DNA of 64,000 nt from Lithospermum erythrorhizon. Its lineage: Eukaryota; Streptophyta; Magnoliopsida; Boraginales; Boraginaceae. This document shows positions 23,471 through 34,089 of the stretch, piece by piece. Position 1 is the first letter of the stretch. Each line of letters opens with the position of its first letter. Under the pieces are notes generated by a model, which was not told the DNA's origin, did not search any database, and saw only the letters and a program-made list of their open reading frames with translations. Both the position numbers and the translations under genes were made by a program. The stretch lies in contig JADFUC010000690.1 of the NCBI GenBank assembly GCA_019722365.1, forward strand, positions 62,001-126,000. Reading direction: 5' to 3'.

Positions 23471-24061
23471 TATTTCTCAAAATGGAATGACTTATGGTAT
23501 CAAGTTATGATCGAGACCTATATGTTAGACACGAAAACAGAGACCTTTACAAATGATACTTATTGCACTCTCTTAACCAAACTCCCCTAACTCAAATCAA
23601 ATACGATAAAGCATACTTAATAATGCTGGATTGAGAAAAGTATGTGAGTGGAGTTAGGTTCAATGGGAGCTAGTTTTATTTATAAATGTTTCAATTGTCA
23701 AGACAATGTATGAATTTTTCAGCTTCTAAATTCATTGAATATATTTACCTTGTTTATATATTTGTATATATTTATACATTTGCATATATATGTATACCTG
23801 ATTGCCCAAGCAATATTTTGATTCCACCAACAATCTAAAGTTCTCTAGAGAGGTCTTTGGATGCATGATCCGAAAAAGAGATCCTCTGTCAAGCCTGTAG
23901 AACGATTTAGATTGTTCGTTCCCTAGTTGTGTGTTCACCGATTGAATCTAACACCAAATCCATTCACATGATTGATCATTCCATCACATTTCTTGGATCG
24001 TAAAGGAGTATACTCTAATCAATCATACGGTATGCATGTCGAAGCCATTTCGGTTTTAGGA
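23471..24061 (+). mobile_element. Copia 1 deletion zone and 3' untranslated part
   Basis: No integrase, reverse transcriptase or RNase H motif was found, so most of pol is deleted here. The part 23,955-24,055 (CATCACATTTCTTGGATCGTA, CAATCATACGGTATGC, GAAGCCATTTC) corresponds to Copia 2 DNA at about 53,250-53,335, which lies between RNase H and its 3' LTR. A second deletion therefore removed the 3' LTR start. Confidence 0.55.
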
Positions 24062-24789
24062 AAGCGATTCATAATTTAATTATAAATTTTGAGTTTAAAA
24101 TGGAACTTTATAAGAACATCGGGGCAAACTCTAATCAGTTGAAAGTCCTCCATGTTCGGCCTCCTCAACACTGTGATAAGTGTTTCCGAATCTTTTTTGT
24201 GTAATCATTATCAATATTCTACCCACTTTTACGCCTTTATTTTAATGCTAAGCTGGTAAGATTCTGTAACTCCCCAACCTAATTCTACCCTAGTCGACTA
24301 TTATGATGTTAATGAGGTGGAATTTTTGCTTAAAACTCTAATATTTTAGTTATATTGGATGGCTAAAATTTAACCAAGTGCATATATGTAATTCACTCTT
24401 TTCAATTTAACAAAATCGGATCATTCACTTTTTGTGATCACTTTTAAGTGAAAGTCAAAAAGTTTTCCTCTCCCTCCTTTCTCATCTCTGGCCGACTAAG
24501 TAGGGAGAAATTCACTTTGAATTTTCCCGCCCAACCTCGATTATACCAATATTTTAAAGTAATCAAGTAAAACCCCTGCAGGGACTTGCTCGGGTGCGGA
24601 CAGCCTAGAGGCATTCTTTTTGACGCCGGGGTCTTCTACCGCTGTCTACTGTTCTCGACATTTATTCCAAGAAACACATATTTTACCGTCTCTTTAATTT
24701 TGTTTATGCAACTAAGAAATGATCACAGATTCTCGTATCCAAATAAAAGATTGCTAGGAATATTTTTTATATGTTAGAAATAGCAAACA
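24062..24789 (+). mobile_element. Copia 1, 3' LTR, 5'-truncated
   Basis: Matches 10,600-11,318 and ends ATAGCAAACA at 24,789. The first 245 bp or so of the LTR are missing compared with the left copy. The next bases, ATCAG, may be a decayed target copy of the ATCG before 10,359. Outer Gypsy sequence resumes after this point. Confidence 0.75.
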
Positions 24790-24939
24790 ATCAGCGGCAT
24801 CATCTGTTGGACTATGGAGATCATCCAAGTCGAGTCCATCATTATTGAATATTTCCATGATAATATTGAACGATGGGCTACGACTTCTTAACGCAGTCTC
24901 AACTATGCCCAAGAATGACGATCTTGTCCAGCCGGGCCC
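24790..24939 (-). mobile_element. Outer Gypsy leader, right part
   Basis: Lies between the Copia 1 end and the right Gypsy LTR, so by position it is the 5' leader of the minus-strand Gypsy. No primer-binding site was recognised. Confidence 0.4.
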
Positions 24940-25440
24940 ACCACAACCTCCAAAGCTCGGCCTTCGATCCGACTCCACAAGAAACGAGAGTTCCCAAGAA
25001 AATAAGGACCTGTTCCCGGCCTGAACACCGCGACGCATCGCTCTAAACGACGAAGCAGTTTTGGGCTTCTAAAAAGAGTATCATTTGTAAGATTAAAGTC
25101 GAACTTACTGATTTCACGCCCACGCTTACCTTTTATGCATTATTTGGACGGTTACTTTGGTCGAACTCTCGTGATGGCTCCTTTATTACGTATTATCGAT
25201 CGTGGCTCATTAAATTCGCCGCGTACTACGAACTTAATTACCACCTTAATCGTTCGAATCAGTTCGTCAAGCTTAACTGCCTCTCTCCTCATTACAGCCT
25301 GCATACTGACCCACTTAATTTCCAGAAAAGCACATTCTACCACCTACGCTGGGCCCATGCCCATTTATTCGCTTTTATTCACGATTCATCTTCAAGGACC
25401 CAACTTCGTACCAATCTCTGTGATCAACCCATTTAATTAC
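24940..25440 (-). mobile_element. Outer Gypsy element, right (5') LTR
   Basis: Pairs with 7,440-8,000 through ACCTTTTATGCATTATTTGGA, CGGTTACTTTGGTCGA, TACGAACTTAATTACC, GCCCATTTATTCGC and CAACCCATTTAATTACGTATG. The outer borders are approximate. Its end lies about 340 bp from the stop codon of the inhibitor gene, so this insertion sits close to that gene's 3' side. Confidence 0.6.
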
Positions 25441-25449
25441 GTATGAATA

Positions 25450-25600
25450 CTAACATATAATTTTAATTAATTATCATTCTACATTTTTAATATACTTTTG
25501 ACTATTTTTTTTCTTTAACCTATGTGCAAATGCAATTGACTTAAACGATAAGTAAAAAACAGAACAAGGTATCAAACATACAAAAAATAAAAACCTACTG
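25450..25600 (-). mobile_element. Stowaway-like MITE fragment, inverted copy
   Basis: Plus strand TCATTCTACATTTTTAATAT, ACTTTTGACTATTTTTTTTC and ACCTATGTGCAAATG are the reverse complement of the internal sequence at about 5,390-5,455 (CATTTGCACATAG, AAAAAGTACATT, AATGTAGAATGAC). The CTCCCTCCGT ends are missing, so it is partial. Confidence 0.55.
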
Positions 25601-25744
25601 TACATAACATACCGCATTATCGAATTACTGGCTAGTTTCTAGGTGTTTTCCCTGTTTTGTGGCATTATATTGTAGGTAGTTACTCCATTGTGATGCCAAA
25701 CAAATAAAATGTTCTCATATAATTAATCAATACATACACATAAC

Positions 25745-25809
25745 TAATGTAGAGGTTGATATACTTTTGATTCACATTAACTTATGTAGAGATTGATATA
25801 CTTTTGATT
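25745..25809. repeat. Short tandem duplication at the gene's stop codon
   Basis: TAATGTAGAGGTTGATATAC-TTTTGATT at 25,745-25,772 and TTATGTAGAGATTGATATAC-TTTTGATT at 25,782-25,809, period 37 bp, two mismatches in 28. The right copy encodes the last nine residues and the stop of the inhibitor gene. The left copy lies just past the stop. Confidence 0.9.
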
Positions 25810-26393
25810 AGAGCTAAAGCATTGCTAGTCAACTGAGCAACTTTCAAAATGTTAATCTCGATAGAGCTCTTGATTTTGACATCCATCTCATCTCCTTCAA
25901 ACCCATCCATACAAGTGTCTTCATCAGTCAAAGCAGCACTTACCCAAGTCAAGACATTCAACATTTTTTCTTGAAAATCATTTCCATCGATGTCCTTCAT
26001 TTGAATCATACCATCTTGCAACTCATACACAGAATCCTTAAGATTCTCAACACAATCAGATATCGCCTCTGCTTCTCTATGTCCCAGATTCTTGCCTTTT
26101 GAAAGCTCTGAAATAATGTTTAAGGTTTCCTGAGAACCTTTCAGGGTGGCATTTAGAGCAGCATTTACTAAAGCTAAAGAGCTTGTTTGGATGTAGTCAG
26201 AATATGGAGAGAGAGATTCAATGCATACTTTGGGGTATAATGTTACCGCACATGAGCTCTTAATGAATGATTCTGTAGTAGTAGTATTATCTGTATGAGC
26301 TGATACAGTGACAATGATGTTTAAGTATAGCAAAACAAGAATAGTTGAAAGGACAAGAAAATGAGATGGCTTTGAGTGAGAAAAAGATTCCAT
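25782..26393 (-). CDS. Pectin methylesterase/invertase inhibitor-like protein
   Basis: A 203-residue protein of the plant PMEI/invertase inhibitor family (PF04043), about the usual length. Residues 12-32 form a hydrophobic signal peptide, probably cut after VSA, so the mature protein would go to the cell wall or apoplast. The domain begins at FIKSSCAVTLYPKVCIESL. The four family cysteines are at 48, 57, 114 and 161 and should form two disulphides; the last is in the DEDTCMDGF motif. The rest reads as a four-helix bundle. Such proteins block pectin methylesterase, or less often invertase, by binding the enzyme; which one is not readable here. The start at 26,393 is preferred to one 60 bases upstream: it puts the signal peptide at the N-terminus, and the earlier start would leave almost no leader after the TATA box. 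No intron is seen, as is usual in the family. It is the only intact gene in the window. Confidence 0.93.
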   Translation of the reverse strand: MESFSHSKPSHFLVLSTILVLLYLNIIVTVSAHTDNTTTTESFIKSSCAVTLYPKVCIESLSPYSDYIQTSSLALVNAALNATLKGSQETLNIISELSKGKNLGHREAEAISDCVENLKDSVYELQDGMIQMKDIDGNDFQEKMLNVLTWVSAALTDEDTCMDGFEGDEMDVKIKSSIEINILKVAQLTSNALALIKSISIST

Positions 26394-26453
26394 AGCTGAT
26401 ACACAAGGAATTAATGGAAATATGTTGACTGGGTGGTGAACACCCCAATCCAA

Positions 26454-26468
26454 TTTTATATATGCTCA
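26454..26468 (-). promoter_or_regulatory. TATA box of inhibitor gene
   Basis: Minus strand GCATATATAAAATTG, 61-75 bases upstream of the chosen start codon. A transcript starting 25-35 bases further on would have a leader of roughly 30-40 bases, normal for a plant gene. Confidence 0.6.
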
Positions 26469-26699
26469 ATAATTCCATGAAGAGTAGTGAGATGTCACAT
26501 GTGAAATTTAGAGAAAGGCCGAAAACATGATATAGAATTAAAGAGAGAATCGTCAAAATAGTCACAATATACAGTTTTATTAATGACAATATGGTTATTA
26601 GTTGTCCTTATGATTTTGCAACTTTAACCAAGGGTCCTAAGCTGTAACTTTATACGAGTAACTACATACTGCAAAGTAAAACAAATTTTGATGGTACTA
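26469..26699. other. Upstream region of inhibitor gene
   Basis: AT-rich promoter-side DNA with no further reading frame. No specific regulatory motif can be assigned by eye. Confidence 0.4.
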
Positions 26700-26890
26700 C
26701 TATTATGGTTAACGATGTTTTCTGTTCGATTCGATCGTTTTTTTTGATTTTTTGTCAAAATCGATTCTCGATTTTCATCATCCAGCCAATTTCGGATTCG
26801 AAATTAGTCGGTTTAAGATCGGTTCGATTGATGTAGGTTTTTCATCTTAGTCGGTTCGATTCGGTCGATTTTCCGATTTTGTAACAATAA
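26700..26890. mobile_element. hAT-like short-motif patch
   Basis: Dense in TTCGATTCGATCG, TCGATTTT, GTCGGTTTAAG and GGTTCGATTCGGTCG, a repetitive CG-containing pattern typical of the ends of non-autonomous hAT elements. The other end and a target duplication were not found. It lies about 300 bp upstream of the inhibitor start codon. Confidence 0.4.
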
Positions 26891-28045
26891 TATATATAAT
26901 ATAAAAAGTTCATGATTTCAAATATCATAAAGATGAGGCGGGATTTTATTATTATTGCAAGATTAGTAATTACCAAGACTTCATTTTCTAGTATTGATAA
27001 TTTCATTGGGCATCTTTAGAAGGGAACTTTCATCAATCATATGATGCCATTGTCAAGACCTAGCTCCCTTATAGGGCAGCATATACTAAAAAAATTAGAG
27101 GAAAAGAGCAGGACTTGGTGTTCAATCGATCAGCAACGGAGTAGCTATAAAGTTATCATTAAATTGGCTTCAATAGAGAAAGCTGAAAAATTTCCACTAA
27201 TTTAATATTGGTAGAGTCCTTATATTATGGCTTCCGAGTCCGTCCCTAATTTTTAGACCCATTTATTTTTGTACATACTTTACAAAAATTTAAATATATA
27301 TCTTGTATTTAAATTTCCCTCCATCATTACATCTCTCAAATGGAACTTAAATGGAAAATGTGCCTAAAAAATAGAGATGGAGGAAATATATCCGATCAAG
27401 GCAATCACATACAGTATTTTATAGGGGAACATGGTAAGTGATGTATTCATATTTTCCCTAAGGCGTGTGAGAATACTTCTAGAACTGCAGGACTACTTTT
27501 GCTATATGTGTTTGGCGGAGAATATATATCTTCTTTGGGAATGGCCAGTTGAATACGGTCAAATACCGCGAATTAAATATCGAATCAGATGTTGTTGTGC
27601 GAGATGCATGGCATTTGAATGAATCCAGAATGAAGTATCCATCGTACTGAAGCATGAAATTACGGCAGCGATCATGAACCTTTCGAGGCTCTCCTCGCCT
27701 TGGGCCTGGGCCTAAAAGTCATGATTATGTGGTATTATCCCAGGTTATGGCGCATCGTATCGATGTGCTGTGTATGTGCTTCGTATGGCTAAATTCAATG
27801 CAGTAGGCGTAGTGCCCTGTAAATAAAAAGTGTTGAACTAGGGAGAGGTTTATGGTTACCGGTTAGGGCAACCATAAATCTTCTTACACGTGGACATGGT
27901 ATTTTCATTGTACTTATTACTTACTACGTTATTTTTTTACTTGTATTTCTAGGCTTACTTTTTATTTTAAAATATTTATACTTCTAGTATAAAAATTTAT
28001 ATTTTTACATATTTAATATTCTTTTTGACTACTTATTTTTATTAA
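26891..28045. other. AT-rich intergenic DNA
   Basis: Contains one 63-codon open frame at 27,431-27,622 with no recognisable similarity, and otherwise nothing identified. It is bounded on the right by the LINE poly(A) tract. Confidence 0.5.
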
Positions 28046-29430
28046 TTTTTTTTTTTTTTTAAAGATTTTTATTTATTGATGAACAAAATTACAATTGCTG
28101 GAGCTATACTCATATAGTGATGCTAAATCCCAATCTATACAAGTACTTCAATTGCTCTTGTTTTCTTTATACCCCTCCAAACTATTTACTCGATTAATTA
28201 CACTACTAATACGACCACGCTACTAGCATCTTGTTGCACTTCCTCGAACCATTTTGTTTCTTGCGGTGCTTGGCATATTACACACCGCCCAACAAAGTAA
28301 AGTCGAGCGCTTGGCACTTTGTTCTTGAAGCCTTTCCGGTACCCTTTTCAATCCCACTTGACTAGCTTCTTTCATTCCAACCATTTGGCACATGATTCTC
28401 CTTCATATATAAAAGCATTAAACTTTCCTCATATGATACAATAGAACTGCTTAAAAGAAGTGTTGAGCATCCTCCTTTTCCTGACAAAACAAACAAGTAT
28501 CCTCATTCACGACACCTTTGACAACTTGTCTTTAGTTGGAATTTCTATTACGACACCAACCGTAGAATAAAGCTAAATTTGGGAACGCTACCATTAAACC
28601 AAACAATCCTCCACCAATCCACATTACCTCCGGCTGACTCATTTCCACGCTTTATAGCTAAATGTGTCCACCAGGAATTGAACCATATCCAACTGTCATC
28701 TCATAGTTGATCTTGGAGCAAATTTCTTTCCTGAGCCTCTGAAAATTCTAAGTATCAGCCCTGCCTCTAGGCCATTTATTCCTACTGCAATTGCAGCAAC
28801 AAATTCATCTTTTTAATGTTCAAAGCACTGATCTCCCTGGTTGTTAAAAAATCAGCCAAACAACCATCATCCAACCATTTATCAAATAAGTAGTTAGTCC
28901 TCTTCCTATCTCCTATTTCCATTCTAACATAGGGCCTAATGTTGTTGCTTAGTTTCACCGGTTACACACAAACCCAGTATGTACTTACACTCTGTGTCCC
29001 AATATACATTGCCCGGCCCGGCACGAAAGTAGTAATCCATTCTTCCTTGATACTTCCCTTATACTACATGAGATTCCGAATGCTTTGCCATAGATGCTTG
29101 ATTCCATACATATATGCCTTTGATTCCAAGTCCTCCTTCCTTCTTGCTCATTGTAACTTTCTTCCAAGACACTTTAGGCATATATCTTCCCGCTACTTTC
29201 GGTCGCAGCTAGGCCTTGACATGCTTGTGTCGATAGTTGACCAGGCAAAAAACTATCCCAGGACACTTTAGGCATATATCTTTAATCACTTGACAAGGCA
29301 AGAAAATTTATTGGCACCAATAGTTGTAGATGCCAAAAGATGACAAATTTATCCAATGTAACTTTTTGCCCGGTAAAACTCAAATTTGTTGCCCCGACCT
29401 TGATCTTACCTCAATAACTACATGAATACT
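28046..29430 (-). pseudogene. LINE fragment: RT C-terminus and zinc-binding domain
   Basis: A run of 15 T at 28,046-28,060 is the poly(A) tail on the minus strand. Read from about 29,430 leftwards: LPCQVIKDI, then WNQRHICMES within the usual 'EEGGLGI..WNQA' region near 29,150. DWWRIVWFNGSVPKFSFIL follows near 28,600, the standard start of the LINE zinc-binding domain. DTCLFCQEKEDAQHFF near 28,490 is its Cys-Cys-His motif. Several stops and frame changes occur. It is 5'-truncated, as most LINE copies are. Role in a live element: target-primed reverse transcription. Confidence 0.8.
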
Positions 29431-29685
29431 ACTGATCTTGAGCCACGAGTTGCTTTTAGTAAAAGGAATTCTAGATATCTCACGGGCAAACATCCAACGA
29501 AATTTCAATCTTGCTTAACATTTCATTTCTCGTCCTCAGCTAGCGTACAAAAAGCAAGTGCTCTTTTACAAATACTTTGGAGAACCTCTTTTCATCACTT
29601 AACAACTCCCAGATTTGTGGCGAGAACAAAAAGCACAGTAGTCATCTATAAAACTCACATTTACTAAAACAATATCTATAAAACT
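29431..29685. other. Spacer between LINE and CACTA element
   Basis: Contains a short near-duplicate, CTATAAAACTCACATTTACTA and CTATAAAACTCCACATTTACTA, about 30 bp apart. No gene recognised. Confidence 0.45.
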
Positions 29686-29989
29686 CCACATTTACTACCC
29701 GACTCCAAACCGTCTCCATAGCTACGGAGCTCAGGCCGTGCTCATTATCTGCCCATTCGGCTTAGTCTCCATGTTGTCGACAATTAAATACTACCGGCGT
29801 CAGCAGAGCTCTAAAATTATATAAAATATCATTTCACCTCGGCCTTCAAACCGACTCCCACTATTAGAATACCGTGCCAAAACTTTAAATGTCCGTCTCA
29901 CGACCCGTCTCATGCGATGCCCTTACTGCGTTTTTTTAAAAAGCGACCCGGTTCTTTGCAATAACATGCGGCCAGCAATTTTCTGACAA

Positions 29990-30600
29990 GCAAAATTCAT
30001 CCAAATCATACAAACAAATATATAAAAACATCAAAGATCAATTAAATCCAACAAAACAAACAAATATAAAAATCAAAGATTAGATTCATATTACAAAAAC
30101 ATACCATTCATTATAACAAATACATAGTAAACATCACACATATTAAACATTCTATTCATATAAATATCAAACATTAATTCATATAAATATCAAAACATAT
30201 TAAACATCTTATTAAAATATAAACATAAAACATTAAATTTATATAAAACACTTAAAACATAAAACATTCAAAAACATAAAAAATAAAATAAAAAGACCAA
30301 ATTACCTCTTGAGAAACTTGAAGATGTAGTATTTCACTAATAAAATTAACAAAATAAATTACATATATATTCATCAAACTACATTATTAAATATAATAAC
30401 AAAATTAAAAAAAAATGAAAGAAGTAATAATTACACTTTTGGAATTCAACCACTACACAAAATATATATATTAGAAATTACCTCCTTGAATTCGTACATA
30501 CAAAATAAAAATCGAATAAGTTATTAATAATTACCTCTTTAAAGTCACACAAATAAAATCAATGAGTTTTGTACCTGATAAAAATTATGGAAGTGAAATT
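29990..30600. repeat. A-rich low-complexity region in CACTA 1
   Basis: Repeated variants of AAACATCAAA, ATATAAATATCAAA and CATAAAACATTAAA over about 600 bp. No coding content. Confidence 0.6.
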
Positions 30601-31410
30601 AATAACATAAAATACAAAGAGGATAATATATTTGTGGGTTTGGAAAAATAATGTTGGAATGATGATAATGTAGATATATGGTGGAATATGAAGTGTTCTG
30701 AGAGAACTTGATGCAAAATCCGACTCCAATCAAAATACTTTATTTGAATTTCAATTTTTCTGAGGAGGCGGGGAAATGCAGTTTAAAACCATCATCCATT
30801 TCATCGGTCTCCCATTACGGAAAAAGATTGCGGAAATATTTTACGGACCCATTATTTATCTGAGACTACATCTGAAATGGCCCAAATCGATTTGCGAGGA
30901 AAGAAAAAAAGATACGGTTTACAAACCAAGAGCTCCGTGCGTATCTCGCTGATATAATAAAGGCAAACTATCCATATCACAGTTTTTAACCGCAGTATCA
31001 AAAAGCAATAAATACAAAATACACTACACTCATTGTGCATTTCAGTACGAGGTTTAATACAAAAGTTACCAAATTACTATATGAAAAAACTTGTAACTTA
31101 AAATATTTGATTATTAATTGTCTTGGAGGAGTTGTCAACTATTATTTGGGCCAAAAGTAGTCTTCACAAATAAATGCGTCATGAGCAGCGTTCGGGTAGT
31201 CGACTAAATGTCGAACCGTCTAAAATTGGGATAACACATCGAGTCTTTTCCGGTAAATGCTATGTTCAACTATGCCCGCCCCGCCTTCGACAAGCCGGAA
31301 ACTCCTCTTCGGCAAATACCGTAGCAGCCCGGTTCGGCAATGACATCATTGATTAGATCCAGGAGCCGGAGGAGGTTGTTGTTTAGCCTAACTGGGGAAA
31401 TATCATTATT

Positions 31411-31602
31411 TCAAGCGAGAACATCCACATTTGCATATGAGTCGATCGACTCGACTTCCTCTGATTTCATTGTGACACGGCACATGATCTCCAACTGTGT
31501 GATACATAACTTGAGGAGATAGTATACTTGTGCACAGGATGTTAGGATAAATGGGTCATCTTTAGAACCTACTGCTTTTGTGTTTGGTTGAACCGTTTCC
31601 AT
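31411..31602 (-). pseudogene. DUF4216-like remnant of CACTA transposase gene
   Basis: A 63-codon minus-strand frame contains SKDDPFILTSCAQVYYLL, resembling the DEPFILASQAQQVFYV core of DUF4216, found at the C-terminus of TNP2-type CACTA transposases. It is short and its surroundings are full of stops. Assignment is by this single motif plus its position inside the CACTA ends. Confidence 0.5.
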
Positions 31603-33088
31603 TCTTTGGATGCCGCTTTTGCGTCAACACACTAGTGTCGAACCATAAACATTTGAAGGGAGATAAGTCATTATTAACTCAGCCGTGCAATGACTCCAGA
31701 TCTCCTCACAAGACTTTAAGTAATTGACATGATCAAATCGTCTTGGTTAGTAGACCACTTGACACAAAAACACCCATTGTTATGAAAGAAGTGTTCTTAT
31801 TACTATCGCCCCTACGATATCAAAATAGTACGTTGATGCCAATTTTCACTTTACTTACTTTTGATTTGGTATCATTATTTAATGTCATATTATTCCGTCA
31901 CATGCACTTTTGAAACCATTGGTGAAATTATTGGTGACGTCACGATTTTTGTACCTTTGTCGCGCCGGGATTCAACTTCATCGAAGCCAATCGCGGTAGA
32001 TCCTAAAACAAATGTTTATACGTTTAGTTAAGTATTTATATACATAAAGAATTGATTAATTGAAATTCTAAATAACACGCTGCGAGTTTCTTTGGCCTTG
32101 CGTGTGTTGCGAGAGAATATACACTGAGCGATTGTTGTATAGTTCTTCCGTTCGGTATACATGCTTCGGCTACGGACGTGCCACGTCACAATTGAGGAAA
32201 CAACGTGACGAGGTTGGGTCGTCCATCCGGTGTGCCATTACGTGCTCGCTTGGTCATTTAAGTTGGTTTCCTTTAAATATATTTGACCAAATATGCATAG
32301 CATATTGCCCATTGCCCGTGCCTTTTGCCTTAACAATTTGTTCAAATCCCTTAAATATCTATAAATATTTGTAAGGTTAGTTAGATGAAGTAAATATATA
32401 AAGCGATTATGAAAATATAATAAAGTGAAAAACTCACGACTCGAAGATACGTCCATACATCTTTACTGAGACCTCCATTTAAGATTAAATCACGGCAAAT
32501 GTATGCGTAGGTGTTCCATTAGTCAAAAACTTGAGCCTTAAGGAATATGCTTTATAAATGCACCAAATTATCTCAGCTTGATATTACTTAGAAGTGCTCC
32601 CGTATTCCACATTTAGAGTTGACTGGCGACATATCCTTGAAACAAATAACACAGCTCTGTGTTGTTTCCCGTATGAGAATAGGCTGAAGATGACGAGTGC
32701 TACGGGGAAATGCTTGTGCATGTCTCTTACATGTTGACTTTTTCAGTCCACCCAAAGTTCATTTCTTGGACATGCTTGCAATGTTTGAAGCGTATCCATC
32801 GAGATAGTATAGGCAGGACAACCATTTACTAAGATCTTTACATTGCACGGGGTTGAAAGTATAATCGCTTTTGGTTACATTTCCTCATGCGTCCGTTATG
32901 CGACTCACGGTCTCGAACAATGAGTCTGAATGTAAGCCTTGGCGTTCATTATCTTTCATCTTCCAGAGAACATCCATTCTGATATGCTTAATTCATTTTC
33001 ACCATTGTTAACTTTCAGGTATTGCATGGTAAGTGTTGTGTACGATTTTTTAATGCTAATAACTTCAGCTCCCGAAATATACTTTTCT
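31603..33088 (-). mobile_element. Decayed transposase body of CACTA 1
   Basis: By position this should hold the Transposase_21 and DUF4218 regions. No motif of either was recognised with confidence and no long frame remains on either strand. Confidence 0.4.
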
Positions 33089-33195
33089 TGTAATACCCGA
33101 CCGCAAAAATATGTGTGTGTGTGTGTGATATGTTTGATATGATTTGATTTGGGTACTACTCACTTTTCTCGAAGATGCATCTTCTTTTGGGCTTC

Positions 33196-33280
33196 GTCTC
33201 ATAAGAACTCCGGTGTTAAGCATGCTTGACATGGGGGGCGTTCTAGGATGGGTGACAGCTGGGAAGTTTCTCGGTGAGGA
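33196..33280 (+). promoter_or_regulatory. 5S rRNA-derived segment, LTR1
   Basis: Carries the 5S-like blocks AAGAACTCC, GTTAAGCATGCTTG and AGGATGGGTGAC, corresponding to the 5S internal control region (box A, intermediate element, box C). By analogy with known Cassandra elements it could recruit RNA polymerase III. It is mutated relative to plant 5S rRNA and is not a working 5S gene. Confidence 0.75.
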
Positions 33281-33660
33281 CAAAAGCGTCTTTGAAGGGC
33301 GCTTCGTGGTGGTTTGTAAGGCCCGGTCCATCGAGTCTAATAGCATGCGACCCGGTTCGCGGGCGGGCGTTAAATATTATCGAGCAAACTAGATCCGAAT
33401 TGTGGGAACTAAGTGCTATCTTATTTGTAGTGCGGGACACCTCTTGAGACCGTAGGAGTCACCTCACAAATCTCACACGGATGTAGTGCGGTCACGGATG
33501 TGTTGTGGCTCAGCCCCGAGGGGCGTTGAGTATTTAAGTGGGGGAGGGTTGTAATACCCGACCGCAAAAATGTGTGTGTGTGTGTATTATTGTGATATGT
33601 TTTGATATGAATTTGATTGGTACTACACGTACATTGAGATCGTCTTAACTTTAGGAAGCT

Positions 33661-33750
33661 CGTCTCGTAAGAACTCCAATGTTAGCGTGCTTGACACAGA
33701 ATATTAATTCTAGGATGGGTGACCCAGCGGGAAGTTTCTCGGTGAGCACG
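33661..33750 (+). promoter_or_regulatory. 5S rRNA-derived segment, LTR2
   Basis: Second copy: GTAAGAACTCC, GTTAGCGTGCTTGACA, CTAGGATGGGTGACC and GGGAAGTTTCTCGGTGAGCA. Some blocks (GCGTGCTTG, GGGTGACC) are closer to plant 5S rRNA than those in LTR1, so the two LTRs have decayed independently. Confidence 0.75.
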
Positions 33751-33851
33751 TGAGTGAGGACAAAAACGTCTTTGGAAAGACTGCGTGGTGGTTTGCAGGC
33801 CGGTCAGCCAATCTAATAACGTGCCGACCGAGTTCGCGGGGCGGGCGTTCG

Positions 33852-34089
33852 TTCTTTGCACCCGGTTGTGCTCAACATTATACGGTGATCTATGGAGTAC
33901 GAATATTTACCTTTGCGAACACATTGGGATCGACCAGCATGCAAATATATCGACTTAAAATTGAGTGGGTTCGCCCGGTTGCCAGATGTAGGATAAGTGT
34001 GTCCGCTTTACAAGCGTGTTTTTTTGCATTCTAAGGATGTCTATAGGCAAGGATGGTGGCAATCAAACCAACAATGTTTTCCGGCTTCT
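33852..34089 (-). mobile_element. CACTA 1 transposase remains, upstream of Cassandra
   Basis: Between the Cassandra insertion and the Transpos_assoc remnant. No clear motif. Confidence 0.35.

Larger units (their letters stand above)
33089..33851 (+). mobile_element. Cassandra-type TRIM with 5S-derived LTRs
   Basis: LTR1 33,089-33,374 and LTR2 33,550-33,851 both start TGTAATACCCGACCGCAAAA, followed by a TG microsatellite. Each contains a segment related to 5S rRNA: AAGAACTCCGGTGTTAAGC, ATGCTTGAC and TAGGATGGGTGAC, then GGGAAGTTTCTCGGTGA. This is the defining property of Cassandra elements, whose LTRs use the 5S internal promoter. TATTATCGAGC at 33,375 is a decayed TGGTATCAGAGC primer site, and AGTGGGGGAGGG before LTR2 is the polypurine tract. 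There is no coding capacity. It lies inside the transposase region of CACTA 1, so it inserted after that element. A TTCTT on each side may be the target duplication, shifted by one base. Confidence 0.88.

Noticed and set aside
25135..25446. Plus-strand open frame of 103 codons next to the inhibitor gene
   Set aside because: It falls in the right Gypsy LTR, whose sequence recurs at 7,440-8,000 where the frame is not kept.
26287..26589. Minus-strand open frame of 100 codons overlapping the inhibitor's start
   Set aside because: It overlaps the signal peptide of the inhibitor in another frame and has no similarity. It is a shadow frame.
28939..29271. Plus-strand open frame of 110 codons
   Set aside because: Antisense to the LINE reverse transcriptase region read on the minus strand.
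33196..33280. A 5S rRNA gene
   Set aside because: The 5S-like sequence is incomplete and mutated, and it occurs in both terminal repeats of a small LTR element. That is the Cassandra pattern, not a 5S gene or array.
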